Shown here one piece after another: positions 7,269-18,481 of a stretch of 25,562 nt of DNA. Numbering within the stretch: position 1 is the first letter of the stretch; each line of letters begins with the position of its first letter. Source of the DNA: JBJXHG01 sp046160865 (GTDB lineage Bacteria; Planctomycetota; UBA1135; GCA-002686595); assembly GCA_046160865.1 (NCBI GenBank), contig JBJXHG010000035.1:1-25562 (forward strand), in the 5' to 3' direction. The position numbers and the translations under genes were made by a program. Under the pieces are notes generated by a model. That model saw nothing but the letters and a program-made list of their open reading frames with translations. It was not told the origin of the DNA and searched no databases.

Positions 7269-8851
7269 AGACTCTCCGCGGAATTCTCTGCGCGCTCTGC
7301 GCGACGATGCCGGTTCACAGCGCGTCGGCGACTGCGAACGACACCATGTCCCAACTCTCGCGCTCGGCGAGCGAGCAGCTCGCCAAGAGCACGCAGGAGC
7401 TGAACGCCCTGCGAGCGACGATCGCCGCGGAGCAGCTTCCGCTCGCTCAGGAACTCACGGCGCTGGAAGAGCGTGCCGTTGCCCTGCGCCAGCAACAGGC
7501 GAGCCTCGCCGGCGAGGCGGACAAGGTGAGCCTCGAGCTGCCGCGCATCCGGCATGACATCGAGGCGATCGAGGGCGATCTCGGTTACGTGATCACGCTG
7601 CTCGACGAGTACGCGCGCACGTTCGACGCCAAGATCAACATCAGCGAGCTGCAGTACTGCGGCGAAGCGATCGAAACTGCCAAGCAGGCCGGCGAGGACA
7701 AGCACCTCTCGATGTCGGAGAAGTTCGAGCGGCAGATCGCGTTCGTGAACGTCTCCTTGAAGCGCTTGTACGACGCAATCGGCGGCATGCGTTTCCCGGG
7801 CGTCGGCGTGGACATGGAAGGAACGGTGACCGAGGGTCAGTTCGCGATCATCGGTCCCGTCGCGCTGTTCAGCGCGGCGAGCGGCGGTGCAGCCGGACTC
7901 GTCATCGCGCAATCCGGATCGACGAATCCGTTGATCCGGCCGCTCGAGGGAGCGTTGCAAGCCGGCATCGCGGCGCTCGTCGACACGGGCGAGGGCCTCT
8001 TGCCGCTCGATCCATCGCGCGGCGGTGCGCTGAAGGCGCTCATCCAGAAGACGAAGCTCACCGACATCTTCGTGCAGGGCGGCCCGATCATGTGGCCGCT
8101 CCTCCTCTCGTCGATCCTGGCTCTCGGCGTCGTGCTCGAGCGCTTCGTGTTCTTGATGCGAGAGAGGATGCGGCGTGATCCAAAGGCGCTCGAGAGCTTC
8201 TTCGCCGCCATCGGCCAAGGCGACATCGACACCGCCATCCGCATCGGCAAGGAGACGAAGTTCTTCGTCGTCCGCGCGCTCGGGTACGCGCTGGCGCACA
8301 GAGAGACGTCGCTCGCGAACGCGATCCTGTACGCGCAGGCGCAGGAGCTGAAGCGCTTCCAGCGTGGTGTGTCCGTGCTCGACACGGTGATCACGCTCGC
8401 TCCGCTGCTCGGCCTACTCGGCACGGTCACCGGCATGATGGGCTCGTTCTCGCTGATCGGTGGCGATCTCGGCGCGCCCGGTGCGATCACGGGCGGCATT
8501 GCCGAGGCGCTGATCGCGACGGCGTTCGGTCTCGGCATCGCGATCACGGCACTCCTGCCGTTCAACTTGCTCAACACGCGCTTGGAGGATGCGCGCCACG
8601 AGATCGAGTCGGCCGGCACGCAGCTCGAGTTGCTCGTCCAACCGCCCGTCGCCGCGACCGTGCTCCAGCCGGCGGTGCGCAACGTGACTCCGTCGCACGC
8701 ACACGACGCCAAGGACGAGCAGCGCAAGAGCAAGGAGCGCCAGCGGCAACGCCTCGCGCTCGAGAAGCGCATTGCCGACCTGCAAGCGCAGCTCGACGAC
8801 CAAGAGTTCGACACACAAGCGCTCGCGGGCCGCGATCCGCTCAAGGACTGA
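7265..8851 (+). CDS. TtpC-like MotA/TolQ/ExbB proton-channel protein with long N-terminal coiled coil
   Basis: A 528-residue protein, about twice the length of ordinary ExbB. It has a signal sequence (residues 1-22), then a periplasmic region with predicted coiled coil at about 35-105 and a globular part to about 265. The ExbB/TolQ channel domain follows, with membrane segments at about 274-294, 376-397 and 412-435. The last two contain the family pattern LAPLLGLLGTVTGMMGSF and GGIAEALIATAFGLGIAI, which line the proton path. A charged, coiled cytoplasmic tail (about 480-520) ends the protein. The architecture resembles TtpC of vibrio TonB2 systems, but no separate short ExbB follows, so this one protein probably serves both roles. 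It starts within the DUF3450 stop and ends two bases before exbD. Confidence 0.9.
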   Translation: MKTLRGILCALCATMPVHSASATANDTMSQLSRSASEQLAKSTQELNALRATIAAEQLPLAQELTALEERAVALRQQQASLAGEADKVSLELPRIRHDIEAIEGDLGYVITLLDEYARTFDAKINISELQYCGEAIETAKQAGEDKHLSMSEKFERQIAFVNVSLKRLYDAIGGMRFPGVGVDMEGTVTEGQFAIIGPVALFSAASGGAAGLVIAQSGSTNPLIRPLEGALQAGIAALVDTGEGLLPLDPSRGGALKALIQKTKLTDIFVQGGPIMWPLLLSSILALGVVLERFVFLMRERMRRDPKALESFFAAIGQGDIDTAIRIGKETKFFVVRALGYALAHRETSLANAILYAQAQELKRFQRGVSVLDTVITLAPLLGLLGTVTGMMGSFSLIGGDLGAPGAITGGIAEALIATAFGLGIAITALLPFNLLNTRLEDARHEIESAGTQLELLVQPPVAATVLQPAVRNVTPSHAHDAKDEQRKSKERQRQRLALEKRIADLQAQLDDQEFDTQALAGRDPLKD

Positions 8852-8853
8852 CC

Positions 8854-9276
8854 ATGCACGGTGGCTCCAGCGGCGGGTCGCGCAAGCGCGCGCGCATCGA
8901 GATCATCCCGCTGATCGACATCATCTTCTTCTTGCTGGCGACCTTCATCATGGTGTCGCTGTCGATGACGAAGAACGAAGGCATTCAAGTGGCGCTTCCG
9001 ACCGCGTCGAGCGCGGCGTCACTCGGTGATCAGCAAGAGATGGAGAAGGCCGTGACGCTGAGCGTCAATGGCAAAGGCGACGTCTTCTACAACAAGGACA
9101 AGATCACGATGGCGCAGCTGCCCGTGCGGCTGCAGTCGCTGAAGGCCTCGTCCAAGGATCCGAAGGTGATCATCAACAGCGACGCGGGCGCGGATTTTCG
9201 CCACGTCGTCGCGGTGCTCGACGAGGTGCGCAAGATCGGCATCGCGAAGGTCGGCATCAACACGGACAAGAAATGA
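8854..9276 (+). CDS. exbD: ExbD/TolR biopolymer transport protein
   Basis: A 140-residue inner-membrane protein of normal ExbD length. A short basic cytoplasmic N-terminus (residues 1-16) leads to the single membrane helix at about 18-37. The helix contains Asp22 in IPLIDIIFFLLATF, the position of the proton-carrying aspartate of ExbD and TolR. The periplasmic part has the usual VTLSVNGKGDVFYN and VIINSDAGADFRHVV segments and ends in VGINTDKK. It works with the ExbB-like protein to convert the proton gradient into motion of TonB. It begins two bases after the preceding stop, and its TGA overlaps the tonB ATG (ATGA at 9273-9276). Confidence 0.95.
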   Translation: MHGGSSGGSRKRARIEIIPLIDIIFFLLATFIMVSLSMTKNEGIQVALPTASSAASLGDQQEMEKAVTLSVNGKGDVFYNKDKITMAQLPVRLQSLKASSKDPKVIINSDAGADFRHVVAVLDEVRKIGIAKVGINTDKK

Positions 9277-9992
9277 AGCTCGGCGTCTGCATCGGGATCG
9301 TGTGCGCTGGACTGTTGCACATCGGGTTCCTCTTGTTCGGCGGACTGTTCTTCATGAAGGACGAGCAGGACCACGGCACGCTGCAGCAGGTCGAACTGCT
9401 CAGCGACGACGAAGTCTCCGAAGAACAGAAGGAGCCCGAGGAACAGATCACGGAGGCCACCGAGCAGACCGAAGCCGAGGACGCTCCGCCTTCCGAGGTT
9501 TCGGAAGTCGTGCGCGGACTCGACATGACCGACGTCGCCGACGCACCGGCGCTCGAGGCCGCGAGCCTCAGCGCGATCGAGGCCGCGTTGAGCGGTCAGT
9601 CGGGCGGCGGCGGAGACTTTGCGCAGGCGCTCGGCTTCGCGTCGGGAGGGCGCATCGGTGGAACGGGAAGCGTGGGGGCCGTGGGCGGCACAGCGCAGGA
9701 TCCGTTTGCGATGGACGACGTCGACCAAGCGCCGCGCCTCGTGGTGCAGGTGCTTCCGTTGTATCCGTCCGAGATGCGCGGCAAGAAGGTCGAGGGACTC
9801 GTCTCGGTCGCCTTCGTCGTCGACGCCGACGGCAAAGTGTCGAACCCGCGTGTCGACGAAACGTCACACGCCGCGTTCTCCAAACCCGCGCTCGAGGCGG
9901 TCAAGAAATGGAAGTTCGAGCCTGCGCTCCGCGACGGCAAGCGCGTGCCGAAGAAGATGCGCGTGCCCATCCGCTTTCCGATTCCCAGTTGA
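9273..9992 (+). CDS. tonB: energy transducer TonB
   Basis: A 239-residue TonB. The N-terminal anchor (residues 5-27) carries His16 in LLHIGFLL, matching the functionally important histidine of the TonB transmembrane helix. The periplasmic spacer (30-145) is unusual: it is Glu/Gln-rich, then Gly-rich, and lacks the Pro-Glu/Pro-Lys repeats of textbook TonB. The C-terminal domain (about 150-239) is standard, with LVSVAFVVDADGKV, KPALEAVKKWKFEPA and a final VPIRFPIPS. It would contact the TonB box of the receptor encoded in the same operon. The start codon overlaps the exbD stop. Confidence 0.95.
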   Translation: MKLGVCIGIVCAGLLHIGFLLFGGLFFMKDEQDHGTLQQVELLSDDEVSEEQKEPEEQITEATEQTEAEDAPPSEVSEVVRGLDMTDVADAPALEAASLSAIEAALSGQSGGGGDFAQALGFASGGRIGGTGSVGAVGGTAQDPFAMDDVDQAPRLVVQVLPLYPSEMRGKKVEGLVSVAFVVDADGKVSNPRVDETSHAAFSKPALEAVKKWKFEPALRDGKRVPKKMRVPIRFPIPS

Positions 9993-9997
9993 AGACC

Positions 9998-11416
9998 ATG
10001 CTGCACTCACTCACCCATCGCGCGCTGGCTCGCGGCGCCTCCCGTTCCGTTCGCGTTCGCTTCGCGACGTTCGCGCTGTGCACGTTTTCGATCGCAGTGT
10101 GCGGTCGAGCGCACGCGCAAGCGGACATCGCCGAGATCTGGAACGACCCGGTGTTCCAGAAGCAGTTCGTCGGCGCGTACGGCGTGAACGCGGAGATCGA
10201 GCCGCGCTACTCGCCAGAGGACGTGAAGATCCTCGACCGGATCCGTCCGGCCATGGCGGACGACCTGCCGCACGCCGAGACGATGCTCAAGAAGTCGATG
10301 AAGTCGGACAGCTCCGCGGTGCTCGACTTCACGTTGGCCACGATCCAAGCACAGCAAGGGCGAATGGCGGAAGCGACCGAAAGCTACCGGCGCGCGGTCG
10401 AGAAGTTCCCGAGCTTCCGTCGGGCATGGCGACAGCTCGGCTTGGTGTACGGCCGCGAGGGCAAGCACGAAGAGTCGATCCGAGCGTTCACCAAGATGAT
10501 CGAGCTCGGCGGCGGCGACGGCTCGTCGTACGGATTCCTCGGACTCGCCTACGCGGCGAAGCAGGACTACCAAGCAGCGGAAGGCGCGTTCCGCAATGCG
10601 CTGCTCCTGCAGCCGGACAACTCGGAGTGGCGCTACCGGCTGACGCTGTGTGCGCTGCGGCAAGAGAAGTACGAGGACGCGGCCGCGCTGCTCGACGACT
10701 TGATCGAGGGCTCTCCGGAGAAGTCCGAGTACTGGCTGCTGCAAGCCGAGACGTACCTCGGCATGAAGCAGATGCTCAAGGCCGCCGAGAACTTGGAGAT
10801 CATGGACTTCCTCGGCCGAGCCACGGTCGACACCTCGTACATGCTGGCCGAGATCTACGTGCGCGAGAACTTGATGGACGCAGCGGCGCGTGCGTACGTG
10901 CGAGCACTCGACGTGGACCCCAACCAGCCTCTGACGCGGCCGTTGCGCTCGATCGAGTACCTGCTCGCGCAGGGTGCGGCATCCCACGCGCGACAGCTCG
11001 CGGCGCACGTTCGCAGAGTGTCGACGGCTGCCATGGAAGAAGCGGATCGACGCAAGCTCTTGAAGCTCGAGGCGCGCATCAACATGGCGGAGGGCGCAGG
11101 CAGCGCCGAGACGATCGCCGTGCTCGAGGAAATCGTCGCGCTCGATCCGCTCGACGGCGACGCATTGCTCCTGCTCGGCGATCAGTACGCGAGCCAGGAC
11201 GAGCCCGACCGCGCGATTTTCTACTACGAGCGCGCCGCCAAGCTCGATGCGTTCGAGGCCAAGGCGAAGATGTACCACGCTCGTGTGCTGGTGCGCCTGG
11301 GCCGCTACAGCGACGCCGTTCCGCTGCTGCGACGTGCGCACGACCTCAAGCCGCGTGAGGACCTCGCACGTCACCTCGAGACCGTCGAGCGACTTGCTCG
11401 TAGCCGGCGGCAGTAG
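9998..11416 (+). CDS. exported tetratricopeptide-repeat protein
   Basis: A 472-residue protein with a signal peptide cleaved near AHA-Q (after residue 40). About nine to ten TPR-like helical pairs follow; examples are AEATESYRRAVEKFPSF, then LGLVYGREGKHEESI, and later YYERAAKLDAFEAKA. It is probably periplasmic. A TPR protein commonly closes DUF3450/TonB2-type operons, where it may scaffold the TonB complex or its substrate. The ATG at 9998 follows the tonB stop by five bases and is preferred over earlier in-frame codons because it puts the signal peptide at the N-terminus. It is the last gene of the operon, and about 370 bases of non-coding DNA follow. Confidence 0.9.
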   Translation: MLHSLTHRALARGASRSVRVRFATFALCTFSIAVCGRAHAQADIAEIWNDPVFQKQFVGAYGVNAEIEPRYSPEDVKILDRIRPAMADDLPHAETMLKKSMKSDSSAVLDFTLATIQAQQGRMAEATESYRRAVEKFPSFRRAWRQLGLVYGREGKHEESIRAFTKMIELGGGDGSSYGFLGLAYAAKQDYQAAEGAFRNALLLQPDNSEWRYRLTLCALRQEKYEDAAALLDDLIEGSPEKSEYWLLQAETYLGMKQMLKAAENLEIMDFLGRATVDTSYMLAEIYVRENLMDAAARAYVRALDVDPNQPLTRPLRSIEYLLAQGAASHARQLAAHVRRVSTAAMEEADRRKLLKLEARINMAEGAGSAETIAVLEEIVALDPLDGDALLLLGDQYASQDEPDRAIFYYERAAKLDAFEAKAKMYHARVLVRLGRYSDAVPLLRRAHDLKPREDLARHLETVERLARSRRQ

Positions 11417-11785
11417 CGGTCACCCGCGCGCGGAGATGCCCGGGTACGCGCAACGAACGAGCGCGGCAGCGGAAGCGCGGGCGCGTGCACGCTGTCGCGC
11501 AGTGTAGAAGCGACGCGACGCGCTTCGTGAGCGCGGCTTTGCACTTGCGTTCACACGCGCTTGCACAGCTGCGCTCGCGCCTCGGTGAGTGTTGCGGGCG
11601 GCCGTCTCGCTGAAAACGCGCACGAGCCGCGAAGTTCCTCGAACCCTGCGCCGTTCTTCACCTCCGCCCAACACGGCGCGCCTAACTTCCGCGCCACACG
11701 GATGCGTTGCGAGATGGAGACGAACTCCGTTGGGCACCGTGGGCTGAACCCTCTTGTTTTCGACTACCACCGAGTGAAAGTTCCC
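11417..11785. other. intergenic region between the TonB operon and the beta-helix gene
   Basis: I see no convincing gene in these 369 bases. An in-frame upstream extension of the following gene reaches 11561, but it would precede a clear signal peptide. Small hairpins are possible, such as GAAGCG at 11507-11512 with CGCTTC at 11521-11526, and the palindrome GGCGCGCC near 11676. None has the T-run of an intrinsic terminator. A promoter for the next gene is expected here, but I could not identify one. Confidence 0.45.
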
Positions 11786-13879
11786 ATGAAGGCTACGAAG
11801 ACTCTGATGACGATGGCATTCGGCCTCGGCATCGTCGGGGCTGCGCACGCGCAGACCGACGTTCCGGCCGGCCTTATCACCACCTCCGAAACTTGGACGC
11901 TGGCGGGCTCCCCGTACCGCTTGAAGGGCCAGGTCTACGTCACGAACAACGCGACGCTCACGATCGAGCCGGGCGTCATCGTCGCGAGCCTGCCGGCCGA
12001 TCAGGGCAGCTTGGCGATCTGCACGGACGCGCAGATCATCGCGAACGGCACGCACGAATCGCCGATCATCTTCACTTCGACGAACGACGTCGCGACATGG
12101 AGCGGCACGACGGGCTCTGGCGCGGGCCAGATCCCGGGCAACCCGCGCACGGGAACGTGGCGCGAAGCCGCGCAAGAGTGGGGCAACCTCACGCTCATGG
12201 GCTTGGGCTACATCTCCGAAGACGCCACCGTCGGCAACACAGCGATTCCGAGCGCGTCGAACACGGCCATCATGGAAGGCCTCACCAACGGCGCCTCGAC
12301 GGACTCCTACGGCGGCGGCAACGACGACCACGACAGCGGCTCGATCAGCTACGTGTCGCTGCGCTTCGGCGGCAAGGTGGTCGCTTCGACGGTCGAGCTC
12401 AACGGCCTGTCGCTCGGCGGCATCGGCCGCGACACCGACATCCACCACATCGACATCATGAACAACATCGACGACGGCGTCGAGGTGTGGGGTGGCACCG
12501 TCAACCTGAAGTACATGAACATCTGGAACATCGGTGACGACAGCCTCGACATCGACCAGGGTTGGCGCGGCAAGGCGCAATTCGGCCTGATCGTGCAAGG
12601 CCGCAGCATCCAAGCTGCGCAGGGTGGCGGCACCGGCGACAACGCAATCGAAGTCGACGGCGCGGAAGATTCCTTCTGGCAGCCGGTCACGACGACGTCC
12701 ATCTACAACTACACCGTCGTCGGCATGCCGAATACGGTCGACCCGGTCGCCAACTCGAGCGGCGGCGACCACGGCACGGCCTGGCGCGACAACGCGCGCG
12801 TCCAGTACCGCAACAGCATCTTCATGGACATCGGCGAGCGCGTGGTCTCCTTCGACAACACCGACGGTGACGGCGGCGACGGCTACGGAGCGCTCGGCAC
12901 GCTGTCCTGGGCGGACACGTGGACGACGGCGTACAACGCGGTTCCGGCGCACGGCAACGACTTCACGTCGGGCACGTACGCGAGCAACTACCCGGCGCAG
13001 TCGAGCGGCCGTCTCGCGGAGATGACCGACAACGTGTTCTTCCGCAACCAGCACACGAGCGCGTACACGGAAGCCAACCTGCGCGACGTGTTCAACGTGG
13101 CGAATAACAACGTCATCGCGGTGAGCAGCCCGATCACCGCTCTGACCCGTGCGGCGAGCGCGACCTACCTCGGCCTCAACGTGGCGAACGTCGCCACGAT
13201 CGACCCGCGCCCGACGAACGACGCGCTGACGCCGATCAACATGGCGCCGATCAACGACAACTTCTTCCAGGCGGCCCGCTATCGCGGCGGCTTCTCCCCG
13301 AACGCGCAGAGCTGGATCTGCAACTGGACGGCGAGCTCGGCGTTCGGCTTCGTGACGAACTGTGGCCCGGGCTTCGCGTTCTGCTTCGGCGACGGCAAGC
13401 TCGTGACGGACTGCCCGTGCGTCGCGCCGAACACCGTTCCGAATCCGCCGGCAATGCCGGAGCACGGTTGCGCGAACTCGCTCAACCTCGACGGCGCGGT
13501 GCTTAGCGCGAGCGGCGTCGCGTCGCCGATCGGCTCGGACACGGTGACGCTGCGCTGCTCGGTGGCGCCGTTCCACGCCGCGTTCGCGTTCCTCGTCAAG
13601 GGCAACGCGGTCACGCCGAACGGTCTCGCGGCGAGCGACGGCATCCGCTGCGCGAGCGGCGCGCTGGTTCGCTTCGGTGGTCACAACACCGGCTCGAACG
13701 GCAACCCGGCCGGCGTTTGGATCTATCCGAACACCGCGCAGACGGCGTCGGTGTCGACCGCGACGGCGCAAGTCGCTGGTCAGAAGGCGTACTACCAGCT
13801 CTTCTACCGCAACGCGTTCGCCAACTTCTGCACGACGGCGACCGCGAACTTCAGCAACGCCTACCAGATCCAATGGTGA
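11786..13879 (+). CDS. secreted beta-helix-like protein with planctomycete-type C-terminal module
   Basis: A 697-residue exported protein. The signal peptide (residues 1-22) ends in AHA before Gln23. The large first part (about 25-500) has the pattern of a widespread secreted family predicted to form a right-handed beta-helix: TLTIEPGVIVAS near the start, PIIFTSTND, WGNLTLMG, YGGGNDDHDSGSISYV, LNGLSLGGIG, WGGTVNLKYMNI and KAQFGLIVQ, ending at a GGFSPNAQSWICNW segment. The last part (about 510-697) is a separate module with about nine cysteines (only one occurs before it). It ends in QLFYRNAFANF and FSNAYQIQW, a form I associate with exported planctomycete proteins. Members of the first family often occur near TonB receptor genes, so a role with the preceding operon is an inference. 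The ATG at 11786 gives the signal peptide its proper position. Confidence 0.85.
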   Translation: MKATKTLMTMAFGLGIVGAAHAQTDVPAGLITTSETWTLAGSPYRLKGQVYVTNNATLTIEPGVIVASLPADQGSLAICTDAQIIANGTHESPIIFTSTNDVATWSGTTGSGAGQIPGNPRTGTWREAAQEWGNLTLMGLGYISEDATVGNTAIPSASNTAIMEGLTNGASTDSYGGGNDDHDSGSISYVSLRFGGKVVASTVELNGLSLGGIGRDTDIHHIDIMNNIDDGVEVWGGTVNLKYMNIWNIGDDSLDIDQGWRGKAQFGLIVQGRSIQAAQGGGTGDNAIEVDGAEDSFWQPVTTTSIYNYTVVGMPNTVDPVANSSGGDHGTAWRDNARVQYRNSIFMDIGERVVSFDNTDGDGGDGYGALGTLSWADTWTTAYNAVPAHGNDFTSGTYASNYPAQSSGRLAEMTDNVFFRNQHTSAYTEANLRDVFNVANNNVIAVSSPITALTRAASATYLGLNVANVATIDPRPTNDALTPINMAPINDNFFQAARYRGGFSPNAQSWICNWTASSAFGFVTNCGPGFAFCFGDGKLVTDCPCVAPNTVPNPPAMPEHGCANSLNLDGAVLSASGVASPIGSDTVTLRCSVAPFHAAFAFLVKGNAVTPNGLAASDGIRCASGALVRFGGHNTGSNGNPAGVWIYPNTAQTASVSTATAQVAGQKAYYQLFYRNAFANFCTTATANFSNAYQIQW

Positions 13880-13886
13880 TCTGAAT

Positions 13887-13905
13887 CCTGCGCGCAGCGC
13901 GCAGG
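13887..13905 (+). repeat. short perfect palindrome after the beta-helix gene
   Basis: CCTGCGCGC and GCGCGCAGG are exact complements around a single central A, starting eight bases after the TGA of the beta-helix gene. It would form a compact RNA hairpin just before the larger hairpin at 13919-13952, so the two may act together in ending transcription or protecting the mRNA. Confidence 0.6.
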
Positions 13906-13918
13906 GGCGATGACAAGA

Positions 13919-13952
13919 GCGGGCGGCGAGTCGGACACGGCTCGCCGCCCGC
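13919..13952 (+). terminator. intrinsic terminator-like hairpin
   Basis: GCGGGCGGCGAG (13919-13930) pairs perfectly with CTCGCCGCCCGC (13941-13952) around a 10-base loop and is followed by ATTCATTC. The 12-bp GC stem is very strong. The T content after it is modest, so it is not an ideal intrinsic terminator, but its place 40 bases after a stop codon fits transcription termination. Confidence 0.75.
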
Positions 13953-14066
13953 ATTCATTCGATGCAGCCCGCAGCCGCCTCCGACGCTCGCCGCGGCGCT
14001 TCATGCGTGCCGCGGCCGCCCTTGATCGCGCGTTCATCACCGGGCTTCACACTGAGCGGCGTGCCC

Positions 14067-15353
14067 ATGAACTCACGATTGCGAATCCTCGTTCCGTTCG
14101 CCGCAGCGGCCGCACCATTCGTCGCTGGCTGCTCCGACTCCCACGCCAGCAGGCCGGTTCAAGCCTCGGTGGCCGCCGTCAGCGCGGCACCCGAGCCGGC
14201 GCCGACGCCCGACGAGCCGCTGGAGACGTACCAGCGTGAACTCCTCGACATCGCGTTCGACGCGGCGTCCGCGTTGCCGCTGAAGCCGCACATCAAGAAC
14301 CGCTCGCGCGCGCAAGACGCCGTCGTGGCGGCGACGCTCGAGCTCGGCCAGCCGCAGCGTGCCGCGCGCTATCTCGAGGAGGTCGTCAATTGGCGGCGCG
14401 GGACCGGCTATGCCGACGTCGCGTATTACCTCGCGCAAAAGGGCGACAGCCCCGAGGTGCGGAAGTACCTGCAGCTCGCCGCGCGCATGGCCGAGATCGT
14501 CCAGGACGAAGCGACGGAGGCCGAGCCCGACCAGGAGTGGCGGCGCGATCGCATTCGCGCCAAGGTCGCACGCACGCACCTCGTGCTCGGAGAGACGGAC
14601 GAGGCCGCGCGCATCGCCGCCGACGTCACCGCGTCCGAGCAGCCCATTCTCCACGTCGCGAACGCGTCGGTCGCCGACGCCGACGCTTTCGACCGCTGGA
14701 TCACGATCGTCGACGACATCGTGAAGAGCGGCGACTTCGAGCGGACGCGCGGTGTGTTGCTGGCGCTGGCGCAGTTCGCCGACCGCTTGTACGACGACGC
14801 CGAGCGTCGCGCGCGAGCCGAGGAGAAGATCCGCGCGTCGTGGGGCAAGTTGCCGCTGATGGTGCGAATCGAGGTGCTGCAAAAGCTGGCCGAAGGTGCG
14901 CTCGCGCACTCGGATGCTCCCAATGCGCTCGAGATCGTGCACGAGATCCAGGGCATCGCCGACAGCGGCACTTGGACGATCGATGCGCGCATCCATCTCG
15001 GAACGCAGATCGCCGCGTTGCGTTACCGTGCGGGCGATGTCGAGCGAGCGCGAGAGGGGGTCGAGGCCGCGCTCTCGCTGTTCGAGTCCGAAGCGGAGCG
15101 GATGTCCAGCGTCGATCGTTCCCGCGCGCTGCGCATGTTGGCGGAGACGTTCGACACGCTGGAAGACGCAGCATCGGCGCTCGCGACGTACCGGCGCTCG
15201 ATCGAAGCGGGCGCGGAGAACCCGAACGGAAGGCCGCGCGCCGAAGAGCTCTCCGCCACTTGCACGTCGATGGCGACGCAGGCCGTGGAACCGGACGCCG
15301 CGCTGTGGACGCGCATGCGGGAGATCCGCGCCGGGCTCGGCTATCCCTGGTGA
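14067..15353 (+). CDS. lipoprotein with TPR-like helical repeats
   Basis: A 428-residue protein with a clear lipoprotein signal: basic start, hydrophobic stretch (7-20) and lipobox VAGC with Cys22. After a Pro/Ala-rich linker (about 28-55) the rest is helical. It contains weak TPR-like pairs such as RAARYLEEVVNWRRG, YYLAQKGDSPEVRKYLQLAA, LGETDEAARIAADV and ALEIVHEIQGIADSG. No enzyme motif is visible. It is probably an envelope-anchored scaffold. ATG 14067 is preferred over in-frame codons further upstream because those would bury the signal; GTG 14061 is an alternative only two codons longer. It converges on dnaE2 with 23 bases between the stop codons and no obvious terminator between them. 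Confidence 0.8.
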   Translation: MNSRLRILVPFAAAAAPFVAGCSDSHASRPVQASVAAVSAAPEPAPTPDEPLETYQRELLDIAFDAASALPLKPHIKNRSRAQDAVVAATLELGQPQRAARYLEEVVNWRRGTGYADVAYYLAQKGDSPEVRKYLQLAARMAEIVQDEATEAEPDQEWRRDRIRAKVARTHLVLGETDEAARIAADVTASEQPILHVANASVADADAFDRWITIVDDIVKSGDFERTRGVLLALAQFADRLYDDAERRARAEEKIRASWGKLPLMVRIEVLQKLAEGALAHSDAPNALEIVHEIQGIADSGTWTIDARIHLGTQIAALRYRAGDVERAREGVEAALSLFESEAERMSSVDRSRALRMLAETFDTLEDAASALATYRRSIEAGAENPNGRPRAEELSATCTSMATQAVEPDAALWTRMREIRAGLGYPW

Positions 15354-15376
15354 GCGGTGCGGGTCGCATGACTTTC

Positions 15377-18468
<3,092 letters not shown>

Positions 18469-18481
<13 letters not shown>

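Noticed and set aside
11420..13954. 844-codon minus-strand open frame opposite the beta-helix gene
   Set aside because: The plus-strand frame has a signal peptide and family motifs; the antisense frame is a repetitive Arg/Val-rich shadow.
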